The notes under the pieces are model-generated. The model made no database searches. It had not been told where the DNA came from and was given only the letters and a program-made list of their open reading frames with translations. Shown piece by piece: positions 25,332 through 33,597 of a DNA stretch of 64,000 nt. Position numbers and translations under genes: made by a program. This DNA comes from Phycisphaerae bacterium (GTDB lineage Bacteria > Planctomycetota > Phycisphaerae > UBA1845 > Fen-1342), in assembly GCA_030428945.1 (NCBI GenBank), contig JAUIEC010000014.1, positions 97,388 to 161,387 on the forward strand, read 5' to 3'. Each line of letters begins with the position of its first letter. Within the stretch, counting starts at the first letter, position 1.

Positions 25332-28300
25332 ATGGGACCACAGAGGCACGAGGAAACACGCCGGGTCTGGATGACCTGGCTGACGCTGCTGATCGCACCC
25401 TCGATCGGCCTCGCGGCCCCCGGCGTGAGCATCACGCAAAGCGGCGGAACCACCGCCGTCGACGAAGAGGGCGCCACCGCCGACAGCTACACCGTCGTGC
25501 TCGAGGAACTCCCGAGCGCCGACGTCGAGATCGTCGTCGATCCCGACAACGAAACGGACATCGGGGCCGGGAAGGGCGCGGCCATCCTGCTGACCTTCAG
25601 CGTCGCCGACTGGGACACGCCCCAGACCGTGACCGTCACCGCCGTCGACGACAACTCCGTTGAGGGACCGCACACCTCGACGATCATCCACACCGCCAGC
25701 AGCAGCGACCCCGGATACGACGGCATCGCCATCGCCGACGTCGTCGCGACCGTGGCCGACAACGACACGGGCGGCGTGACCGTCAACGAAACCGGCGGCA
25801 CGACCCGCGTCAACGAGAGCGGCGCGACGACCGACACGTACGAGATCGTCCTCGACTCGCGGCCGTCCGCGCCCGTCACGATCACGCTGAACTGCGACGC
25901 CCAGGTCGACCTCGGCGCCGGTCCGGGCGGATCGTTCGACCTCGTGATCGGCGCGTCAAGCTGGGACCTGCCGCGCGACGTGTTCGTCACCGCCGTCGAT
26001 GACAGCGACGAGGAAGGCCTGCACATCTCGACCGTCACCCACGTCGCCACCAGCAGCGATCCGGACTACAACGGAATCACGATCGCGGACGTGGCCGTCG
26101 AAATCACCGACGACGACGCCCCCGGCGTGAAAATCACCGAGTCCGGCGGGGCGACCAGCGTCCTCGAGGAAGGACCCACCAGCGACACCTACACGATCGA
26201 ACTGCTCCGCGCCCCGGCCGCGACGGTCACCATCACGATCGACCCCGACGACCAGACCGACCTGGGGGCCGGACCCGGAATCGCGGTCCCGCTCGACTTC
26301 ACGGTCGTCAACTGGAGCATCGCCCGACAGATCAACGTGACCGCCGTCGACGACGCGGCCTCCGAGGGACCGCACACCTCGACCATCACCCACGCGGCCA
26401 ACAGCAGCGATCCCGACTACGACGGCTTCACGATCACCGATGTCATCGCCAGCGTCGCCGACAACGACACGGCCGGCGTGACCGTCAGCGAGTCAGGCGG
26501 CAGCACCGACGTGTCCGAGGCCGGGCCGACCAGCGACACCTACACGATCGTGCTCGACTCGCAGCCGAGTGCCGACGTGATGATCACGGTCGACCCCGAC
26601 CCGCAGACCGACGTCGGTGCCGGCGGCGGCGCGACGATCAGCCTGACCTTCACGACCTCCGACTGGAACACGCCCCAAACCGTCACCGTGACGGCCATCG
26701 ATGACGCCATCGGCGAAGGCCCGCACACCTCGACGATCACCCACACGGCCGGCAGCGGCGACACCGCCTACGACGCGATCGCGATTGCCGACGTGACGGC
26801 CAGCGTGACCGACAACGAGTCGGCCGGAGTCAGCATCACCCAGTCCGGCGGCACCACCGCGGCCGACGAAACCGGACCGACCAGCGACACCTACACGATC
26901 GTGCTCGACTCGCAGCCGACCGCGGACGTCACCATCACCGTCGATCCGGACACACAGACCGACCTCGGGTCCGGGCCCGGCACGGCCGTCATGCTGACCT
27001 TCACGTCCGGCAACTGGGCCTCGGCCCGGACCGTGACCGTGACGGCCGTCGACGACGACATCGCCGAGGGCGGACACACTTCGACGATCACGCACGCCGC
27101 CAGCAGCGGCGACCCGGGTTATGACGCCCTGCCGATTCCGAACGTCATCGCCAACCTGACCGACAACGACTCGGCCGGCGTCAGCGTGGTCGAGTCCGGC
27201 GGGACCACGGCGGTCGACGAAACCGGGCCGACCAGCGACACCTACACGATCGTGCTGACCTCCGAACCGGTCGCGGACGTGACGGTCGCCGTCGATCCCG
27301 ATCCGCAGACCGACGCCGGCAGCGGCCCGGGCACCGCCGTCAACCTGACCTTCACCGCCGGAGACTGGGACACGCCCCAGACCGTGACGATCACGGCGGT
27401 TGACGACGCCATCGACGAAGACGCCCACACCTCGACCATCACCCATACCGCGACCAGCAGCGACGGCACCTACGACGGCGCCACCATCGCCGACGTCGTC
27501 GCCAGCGTGACCGACAACGACTCGTCCGGCGTGACCATCAACGAGTCGGGCGGAACCACCGCAGTCAACGAAACCGGACCGACCACCGACTCGTACACCG
27601 TCGTGCTGGACTCGCAGCCGACCGCGGACGTCGTCATCCGCGTCGACCCGGACCAGCAGACCGACCTGGGATCCGGCGCCGGCGTCGCGATCGACCTGAC
27701 CTTCACGGCCGGGAACTGGGACACGCCCCAGTCCGTCCCGGTCACGGCCGTCGATGACGCGCTCGACGAAGACGCCCACACCTCGACGATCACCCACACC
27801 GCGACCAGCGGGGACGGCGGCTACGACGGCATCGCGATCCCCGACGTGCTCGCGAGCGTGACCGACAACGACACGGCCGGCGTGACCAGCAGCGAGTCCG
27901 GCGGATCGACCAGCGTCAGCGAAGCCGGCCCGACCAGCGACACCTACACGGTGGTGCTCGATTCGCAGCCGACCGCCGGCGTGACCGTCAGCGTGGACCC
28001 GGATGCCCAGACCGACCTCGGCGCCGGGGCCGGCGTCGCGGTCGACCTCGTCTTCACCACCGGCGACTGGAACACCCCGCAGACCATCACCGTCACCGCG
28101 GTCGATGATGCCGTCGACGAAGGCCCGCACGCCTCGACCATCACCAAGACCGCCACCAGCACCGACGGCGACTACAACGGACTGACGATCAGCAGCGTCG
28201 TGGTCGCGGTCACCGACAACGACACGGCCGGCGTGACCGTCGCGGAATCGGATGCCGCCACGGACATCAGCGAGACCGGCCCGACCAGCGACACCTACAC

Positions 28301-31300
28301 GCTGGTCCTCAACACGCAACCGACCGCCGACGTCATGATCACCGTCGATCCCGACGCGCAAAGCGATGCCGGGGCCGGCGCCGGCACCGCGACCACCGTG
28401 ACCTTCACGGCCGCCAACTGGAGCACGCCGCAGACGATCACGCTGACGGCTGTCGATGACGCCGTCCAGGAAGGCGGGCACACCTCGACGGTGACACACA
28501 CGGCCGGCAGCGCGGACGGCAACTACAACGGCATCGCGATCGCCGACGTCGTGGCCGCGGTGACTGACAACGACACACCCGGCGTGACAGTCAGCGAGTC
28601 CGGCGGCTCGACCGATGTCGACGAAGCCGGCCCGACCACCGACACCTACACGGTCGTGCTCGACTCGCAGCCGGTCGCCGACGTGACGATCACCGTCGAC
28701 CCGGACGCCGACACCGATCTCGGCAGCGGAGCGGGCAGCGCCATCGGACTGACCTTCACACCCGGAACGTGGAACGCGCCGCAGACCGTCAGCGTCACCG
28801 CGGTCGACGACCCGGTCGACGAGGATGCCCACACCTCGACCATCGCGCACACCGTCGCCAGCGCCGACGGCGACTACGACGGCATCGCCCTGAACGTCGT
28901 CGCCAACATCACCGACGACGACACGGCCGGCGTGACCCTGACCGAACCCGGCGGCGCGACCGGCGTCAACGAAACCGGACCGACCAGCGACACCTACACG
29001 ATCGTGCTCGATACGCGGCCGACCGCCGACGTGACCGTCACGGTCGATCCGGACGGCCAGGTCGACCTCGGCAGCGGACCCGGGGTGGCCGAGAGCTTCA
29101 CCTACACCACCTCGGACTGGAACGTGCCCCGCACGGTGGTGGTCACGGCCGTCGACGATGCCGCCCCCGAGGGGCCCCACACGGCGACAATGACACACGC
29201 CGCCGCCAGCACGGACGGCAAGTACAACAGCCTTTCGATCGGCGACCTGGTCGCGAGCGTGGCCGACAACGACGTCCCCGGCGTCACGCTGACGGAATCG
29301 GACGGCACGACCGCGGTCGACGAGAACGGACCGACGGTCGACGGGTACACGCTCGTGCTCGATTCGGAACCGTCCGCCAGCGTGACGATCACGATCGACC
29401 CGGACCAGCAGGTCGACCTCGGCTCGGGTCCCGGCGTGGCGATCGGCGCGACCTTCACGACGGCCAACTGGCAGACCCCCCAGTTCGTCACCGTCACCGC
29501 GGCCGACGACGCGATCCAGGAAGGCGCTCACAACGCGGTCATCACCCACGTCGCCGGCAGCACCGACGGCGACTACGACGGCATCGCCATTCCCGATGTC
29601 ACCGTCAGCGTGACCGACGACGACACCGCCGGCGTCACGCTCAGCGAGTCCGGCGGCTCGACCGATGTCGACGAAGCCGGCCCGACCAGCGACACCTACA
29701 CCATCGTGCTCGACTCGCAACCGGTCGCCGACGTGCTCATCACCATCGACCCCGACGATCAGACCGATCTCGGCGGCGGACCCGGCACCGCCCTGGCCGC
29801 GACCTTCACCGACGCCAACTGGAACCTGCCGCAGACCGTCACCGTCACGGCCGTCGACGATGCCCTCGGAGAAGGCCCGCACACCTCGACGATCACGCAC
29901 GCCGCCAGCAGCGCCGACGGGACCTACGACGCGATCGCCATCGCGACCGTCATCGCCGTCGTGGCCGACAACGAAATGCCCGGCGTCCTGGTGACCGAGT
30001 CGGACGGCGTGACCGACGTGAACGAAGCCGGCCCGACCAGCGACACCTACACCGTCGTCCTGCAGTCCCAGCCGACCGCCGGCGTCACGATCCAGGTCGA
30101 CCCCGACCCGCAGACCGACGTCGGCAACGGCCCCGGAACCGCCCGCGGCCTGACCTTCACCGCCGGCGACTGGGACACCCCGCAGACCGTCACCGTCACG
30201 GCCGTCGACGACGCCCTGGCCGAAGGCCCGCATGGCTCCACCATCACGCACACCGCGGCGAGCGCCGACGGCGACTACAACGGCGTCGCGGTCAGCGACG
30301 TGAATGTCACCGTCGCCGACGACGACACCGCCGGCATCCGCCTGACCGAATCGGGCGGCGCGACCGCCGTCGACGAAACCGGCCCGACCACCGACAGCTA
30401 CACCGTCGTGCTCGACTCGCAGCCGACCTCCGACGTGATGATCAGCGTCGATCCCGATCCGCAGACCAGCCTCGGGGCCGGCGCGGATACCGCCGTGACG
30501 CTGACCTTCACGGCCGGAACCTGGGACTCGCCCCAGACCGTGCTGGTCACGGCCGAGGACGATGCCGATCCGGAAGGACCGCACACCTCGACCATCACGC
30601 ACACGGTCACCAGCGCCGACGGGGACTACAACGGACTGAGCCTCGCCGATGTCGTCGTCAGCGTGATCGACAACGACCTGCAGGGCGTCAACCTGTCGGA
30701 GACCTTCGGTACGACCGAAGTCAGCGAGGAAGGACCGACCTCCGACACCTACACCGTCGCGCTGACCTCGCCACCGAGCGCGACGGTCACGCTGACCCTG
30801 ACGCCCGATGCCCAGACCCAGCTCGGAGACGGACCCGGCGTCCCGATCTCGCTGTCGTTCAGCAGCGCCAACTGGAGCATTCCGCGGACCGTCGTCGTCA
30901 CCGCCGAAGACGACTCCGTTCCGGAAGGCGTGCACAACTCGGTCATCACGCACTCGACCAGCAGCGGCGACCCGGCCTACGACGGAATCGCCATCGCCGA
31001 TGTCATCGTCAGCGTGACCGACAACGACAGCGCCGTCATCACGATCACCGAATCGGACGGATCCACCGGCATCGACGAGTCCGGACCGACCGCCGACAGC
31101 TACACGATCGTCCTCGGCTCGCAGCCGACCGGCGATGTCGTCATCGAAGCGACCCCCGATCCGCAGGCCGACCTGGGGGCCGGACCGGCACTGCCGGTCA
31201 GCCTGACCTTCACGAACGCCAACTGGGCCGTCCCGCAGACCGTCACCGTCACGGCCGTCGACGATGCGATCAGCGAAGGCGGCCACACCGCCACGATCTC

Positions 31301-32876
31301 GCACACGGTCACCAGCGCGGACCCGATCTTCGACGGCATCACCATCGCACCCGTGTCCGCCGACGTGACCGACAACGATGCGGCCGCCGTGCGCGTGACG
31401 CAGACCGATGCCGCGACCAGCGTGACCGAGTCCGGAACGACCGACAGCTACAGCATCGTCCTGGAATCACAGCCGCTGGCGGACGTGCATATCCTCGTGA
31501 TGCCGGACGAGCAGACCGACCTCGGCGCCGGTGGCGCCAACGCGATCGACCTGTCGTTCACCGCCGGCAACTGGAACGTGCCCCAGGTCGTCGCCGTCGC
31601 CGCCGTCGATGATCGCATCAGCGAGGGGCCGCACGCCTCGGCCATCACCCACCGGGCGGACAGCCCGGATGCCGAATACGACGCGATCGCCATCGCCGGC
31701 GTCGCGGTCAGCATCACCGACAACGACACGGCCGGCGTCACCGTCGACGAATCCGGCGGCGCCACCGAGATCCGCGAGGAGGGTCCGACCGCCGACACGT
31801 ACACGATCATGCTGGATTCCCAGCCGGCCGCGGACGTGACGATCACCTGCACGCCCGATGCCCAGGCCGACCTCGGCGCCGGGCCCGCCCTGCCGCTGGA
31901 CCTGCGGTTCACGGCCGGCGACTGGAACGTGCCGCGAACGATCGTCGTCACCGCCGTCGATGACGACGCCGAGGAAAACCGCCACACCGCCGCCATCCAA
32001 CACGCCGCGACCAGCGCCGATCCCGACTACGACGGACGCACGATCGCCGGCGTCATCGCCACGGTCATCGACAACGACGCGGCCGGCGTCACCATCACGG
32101 AAACGTCCGGGTCCACCGAGGTCGACGAGTCCGGCCCGACCAGCGACACCTACACGATCGTCCTCGACACCCGACCCGAGGCGAACGTCACGATCAGCAT
32201 TCAGCCCGACCAGCAGATGGATCTCGGGGCCGGACGTGCCACGGCCATCCGGCTGACCTTCACGCCCGCGAACTGGGCGACCCCGCAGGTCGTCACCGTC
32301 ACGGCCTTCGACGACGCCGACGAGGAAGGCGCACACATCTCGCGACTCGTCCACGATGTCGACAGCGCGGCGCGGGCCTACGCCGCCCTGACCGTACCGG
32401 CCGTGCTGGTGGTGGTGCTGGATGATGACCTGGCCACATCCGGCAAGGGAGATGGATCGAGCAACGCAGCCCTGATCGCCGACGCCGGCGAGGACATCGA
32501 GATCTTCGTCGGCGAAACCGCCCGGCTCAGCGGCGACGGCAGCCAGACCTCCGGCAGCGCCACCATCGTCGAGTACTTCTGGGACCTGCGGGCGGCCGGC
32601 GGACTGGACGCCCGCGGCGCAACCGTCGAGTGGACCTTCGACACCCCCGGCGACTACGCGCTGGTGCTGACGGTGCTGGACGACACCGGCCGCTACGGCG
32701 AGGACACCGTCATCGTGACGGTCCTGCCGCAACCGCCGATCCCCGGCGGCGCGTGCGGCGGACTGTGCGGACCGGTCGGACTGACGACGCTCGGCCTGAC
32801 GCTGATGCCGCTGCTCGCCATGCGAAGGGGCCGGCGGGGGGACATCGCGCCCAACCCGCGCCGACACACGCCGTAG
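25332..32876 (+). CDS. Giant repetitive surface protein: 20 repeats of about 117 residues, PKD domain, C-terminal membrane anchor
   Basis: A 2514-residue secreted protein. The signal peptide is MTWLTLLIAPSIGLAA after a charged start; ATG 25371 is an alternative. From residue 31 to about 2367 it consists of 20 tandem beta-sandwich-type repeats of about 117 residues. Consensus pieces are GVTVSESGGSTDVDEAGPTS, DTYTIVLDSQP, ADVTITVDPD, PQTVTVTAVDDA and an Asp-rich VTDND end. The acidic DPDxQTD and DND motifs suggest calcium binding, as in Calx-beta-like repeats. Next comes a PKD-type domain (about 2380-2465: YFWDLR, then VEWTFDTPGDYALVLTV). The end is a Pro-rich stretch, CGGLCGP, a hydrophobic helix and RRGRR. 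No catalytic motif is seen. Predicted role: a long extracellular stalk or adhesin. Confidence 0.88.
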   Translation: MGPQRHEETRRVWMTWLTLLIAPSIGLAAPGVSITQSGGTTAVDEEGATADSYTVVLEELPSADVEIVVDPDNETDIGAGKGAAILLTFSVADWDTPQTVTVTAVDDNSVEGPHTSTIIHTASSSDPGYDGIAIADVVATVADNDTGGVTVNETGGTTRVNESGATTDTYEIVLDSRPSAPVTITLNCDAQVDLGAGPGGSFDLVIGASSWDLPRDVFVTAVDDSDEEGLHISTVTHVATSSDPDYNGITIADVAVEITDDDAPGVKITESGGATSVLEEGPTSDTYTIELLRAPAATVTITIDPDDQTDLGAGPGIAVPLDFTVVNWSIARQINVTAVDDAASEGPHTSTITHAANSSDPDYDGFTITDVIASVADNDTAGVTVSESGGSTDVSEAGPTSDTYTIVLDSQPSADVMITVDPDPQTDVGAGGGATISLTFTTSDWNTPQTVTVTAIDDAIGEGPHTSTITHTAGSGDTAYDAIAIADVTASVTDNESAGVSITQSGGTTAADETGPTSDTYTIVLDSQPTADVTITVDPDTQTDLGSGPGTAVMLTFTSGNWASARTVTVTAVDDDIAEGGHTSTITHAASSGDPGYDALPIPNVIANLTDNDSAGVSVVESGGTTAVDETGPTSDTYTIVLTSEPVADVTVAVDPDPQTDAGSGPGTAVNLTFTAGDWDTPQTVTITAVDDAIDEDAHTSTITHTATSSDGTYDGATIADVVASVTDNDSSGVTINESGGTTAVNETGPTTDSYTVVLDSQPTADVVIRVDPDQQTDLGSGAGVAIDLTFTAGNWDTPQSVPVTAVDDALDEDAHTSTITHTATSGDGGYDGIAIPDVLASVTDNDTAGVTSSESGGSTSVSEAGPTSDTYTVVLDSQPTAGVTVSVDPDAQTDLGAGAGVAVDLVFTTGDWNTPQTITVTAVDDAVDEGPHASTITKTATSTDGDYNGLTISSVVVAVTDNDTAGVTVAESDAATDISETGPTSDTYTLVLNTQPTADVMITVDPDAQSDAGAGAGTATTVTFTAANWSTPQTITLTAVDDAVQEGGHTSTVTHTAGSADGNYNGIAIADVVAAVTDNDTPGVTVSESGGSTDVDEAGPTTDTYTVVLDSQPVADVTITVDPDADTDLGSGAGSAIGLTFTPGTWNAPQTVSVTAVDDPVDEDAHTSTIAHTVASADGDYDGIALNVVANITDDDTAGVTLTEPGGATGVNETGPTSDTYTIVLDTRPTADVTVTVDPDGQVDLGSGPGVAESFTYTTSDWNVPRTVVVTAVDDAAPEGPHTATMTHAAASTDGKYNSLSIGDLVASVADNDVPGVTLTESDGTTAVDENGPTVDGYTLVLDSEPSASVTITIDPDQQVDLGSGPGVAIGATFTTANWQTPQFVTVTAADDAIQEGAHNAVITHVAGSTDGDYDGIAIPDVTVSVTDDDTAGVTLSESGGSTDVDEAGPTSDTYTIVLDSQPVADVLITIDPDDQTDLGGGPGTALAATFTDANWNLPQTVTVTAVDDALGEGPHTSTITHAASSADGTYDAIAIATVIAVVADNEMPGVLVTESDGVTDVNEAGPTSDTYTVVLQSQPTAGVTIQVDPDPQTDVGNGPGTARGLTFTAGDWDTPQTVTVTAVDDALAEGPHGSTITHTAASADGDYNGVAVSDVNVTVADDDTAGIRLTESGGATAVDETGPTTDSYTVVLDSQPTSDVMISVDPDPQTSLGAGADTAVTLTFTAGTWDSPQTVLVTAEDDADPEGPHTSTITHTVTSADGDYNGLSLADVVVSVIDNDLQGVNLSETFGTTEVSEEGPTSDTYTVALTSPPSATVTLTLTPDAQTQLGDGPGVPISLSFSSANWSIPRTVVVTAEDDSVPEGVHNSVITHSTSSGDPAYDGIAIADVIVSVTDNDSAVITITESDGSTGIDESGPTADSYTIVLGSQPTGDVVIEATPDPQADLGAGPALPVSLTFTNANWAVPQTVTVTAVDDAISEGGHTATISHTVTSADPIFDGITIAPVSADVTDNDAAAVRVTQTDAATSVTESGTTDSYSIVLESQPLADVHILVMPDEQTDLGAGGANAIDLSFTAGNWNVPQVVAVAAVDDRISEGPHASAITHRADSPDAEYDAIAIAGVAVSITDNDTAGVTVDESGGATEIREEGPTADTYTIMLDSQPAADVTITCTPDAQADLGAGPALPLDLRFTAGDWNVPRTIVVTAVDDDAEENRHTAAIQHAATSADPDYDGRTIAGVIATVIDNDAAGVTITETSGSTEVDESGPTSDTYTIVLDTRPEANVTISIQPDQQMDLGAGRATAIRLTFTPANWATPQVVTVTAFDDADEEGAHISRLVHDVDSAARAYAALTVPAVLVVVLDDDLATSGKGDGSSNAALIADAGEDIEIFVGETARLSGDGSQTSGSATIVEYFWDLRAAGGLDARGATVEWTFDTPGDYALVLTVLDDTGRYGEDTVIVTVLPQPPIPGGACGGLCGPVGLTTLGLTLMPLLAMRRGRRGDIAPNPRRHTP
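25422..32432 (+). repeat. Tandem array of 20 coding repeats, about 351 bp each
   Basis: The DNA repeats with the protein: twenty units of about 351 bases with no frame break. Stretches such as CCGACCAGCGACACCTACAC recur in many units, while third positions differ between units. The array is diverged rather than freshly duplicated, yet similar enough for homologous recombination or assembly collapse to alter copy number. Confidence 0.9.
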
Positions 32877-32894
32877 CCCGCAGGGCGGGGCTAC
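32873..32894. terminator. Hairpin overlapping both convergent stop codons
   Basis: GTAGCCCGCAGGGCGGGGCTAC-like sequence: GTAGCCC and GGGCTAC can pair around a short loop. It covers the TAG stop of the giant repeat gene and the stop codon of the carrier gene on the other strand. No T tract follows on either side, so an intrinsic terminator is possible but unproven. Confidence 0.4.
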
Positions 32895-33295
32895 TTCACG
32901 CGGATCAGTACCGCACCGATGCGAACCCGCTCACCATTGCGGACCAGCACCTCCTGGACGACACCGGCCGCCGGCGCGCGAACGGTGCCAAGCATCGTCT
33001 CCGGCGGCGCGGCGTAGGCATCCGACACGTCCAGTCGCACGACCGGATCGTTGACGTCCACCGCATCACCAACCTGCACCAGCACCTTCGCCACCACCCC
33101 CGGGAACGGCGCCGTCGTCTCACCCTGCTGCCCGATGCTGAGCCCGTGCCAGGGAAACGCGGCCGCCGGCGCCGCCACCACCTCGCCCGCCGGACCGGCA
33201 ACCGCGGCCGCCACGGGCTCGGCCACCGGCGGATCGTCGAGCACCTCGACCTGCACGTCGTACGCCTGGCCGGCCACCGTGATCCGCAGCTTCAT
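32891..33295 (-). CDS. Biotin/lipoyl-carrier-like protein lacking the attachment lysine
   Basis: A 134-residue protein, last in the methylmalonyl-CoA operon. The start at 33295 gives MKLRITVAGQAYDVQVEVLD, the usual start of biotin carboxyl carrier subunits beside acyl-CoA carboxyltransferases. A variable Ala/Pro linker follows, then a biotinyl-like domain: PFPGVVAKVLVQVGDAVDVN at its front and APAAGVVQEVLVRNGERV at its back. Where family members have an AMKM hairpin turn, this protein has RLDVSDAYAAPPETMLGTVR, with an insertion of about seven residues and no lysine. Biotin or lipoyl attachment therefore appears impossible as written. It may be a structural stand-in for a real carrier encoded elsewhere, or a degenerating copy. 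Reading frame and spacing argue against a simple frameshift, because both flanking strands are in frame. Confidence 0.8.
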   Translation of the reverse strand: MKLRITVAGQAYDVQVEVLDDPPVAEPVAAAVAGPAGEVVAAPAAAFPWHGLSIGQQGETTAPFPGVVAKVLVQVGDAVDVNDPVVRLDVSDAYAAPPETMLGTVRAPAAGVVQEVLVRNGERVRIGAVLIRVK

Positions 33296-33320
33296 CGGGC
33301 CCGGCGGGTGTGTACGCGGG

Positions 33321-33575
33321 TCAGCGGGCACTGGGTCGCCCCCAGCGCGAAGGCCGCGGTCGAGGCCGGTGCGACTGCAGCAGGTGCCGGCGACCCTGGG
33401 CCGTCCAGTCGCCGGTCCGCCGCAACGACTCCAGCACCGGAGACAGCGCCATCACCCGTACCGGCTGCCGCAGGGCCGCGGTCGCCGCGGCCGTCAGGAT
33501 CGCCACGAGCCGCGGCTGGAGATGCGCGGGATCAACGGGAATCGGTGCCGGAGGTTTCCGGGACGGTTCGGTCAT
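33321..33575 (-). CDS. Small protein of the acyl-CoA carboxylase operon, function unknown
   Basis: An 84-residue protein between the carboxyltransferase and carrier genes. The carboxyltransferase stop lies 22 bases upstream of its ATG, with AAGGGG as ribosome binding site. The centre is one amphipathic helix plus a strand (LVAILTAAATAALRQPVRV). The end reads WTAQGRRHLLQSHRP and then a basic Pro/Arg tail. Similar short proteins with a 'W..xGR...SH' ending are found next to acyl-CoA or oxaloacetate decarboxylase subunits. It has no membrane helix, so it is not a typical OadG subunit. A structural role in the carboxylase complex is possible, and this is inference from position. Confidence 0.6.
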   Translation of the reverse strand: MTEPSRKPPAPIPVDPAHLQPRLVAILTAAATAALRQPVRVMALSPVLESLRRTGDWTAQGRRHLLQSHRPRPRPSRWGRPSAR

Positions 33576-33597
33576 CAGACGGGCCCCTTGTCAGGTT

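Noticed and set aside
26493..31304. A continuous reading frame of about 1600 codons on the minus strand, opposite the giant repeat protein
   Set aside because: It mirrors the repeat array codon by codon, its product is dominated by Arg/Gly/Asp/Val, and it has no start signal or recognised domain. High GC and repeated codon use keep the antisense frame free of stops.
25422..32432. Regular tandem repeats that might suggest a CRISPR-like or satellite array
   Set aside because: The units are 351 bp, in frame, coding and diverged; no unique short spacers and no cas genes.
33321..33575. Calling the 84-residue operon gene an OadG subunit
   Set aside because: OadG subunits start with a membrane helix; this protein has none, so only its position supports a link to the carboxylase complex.
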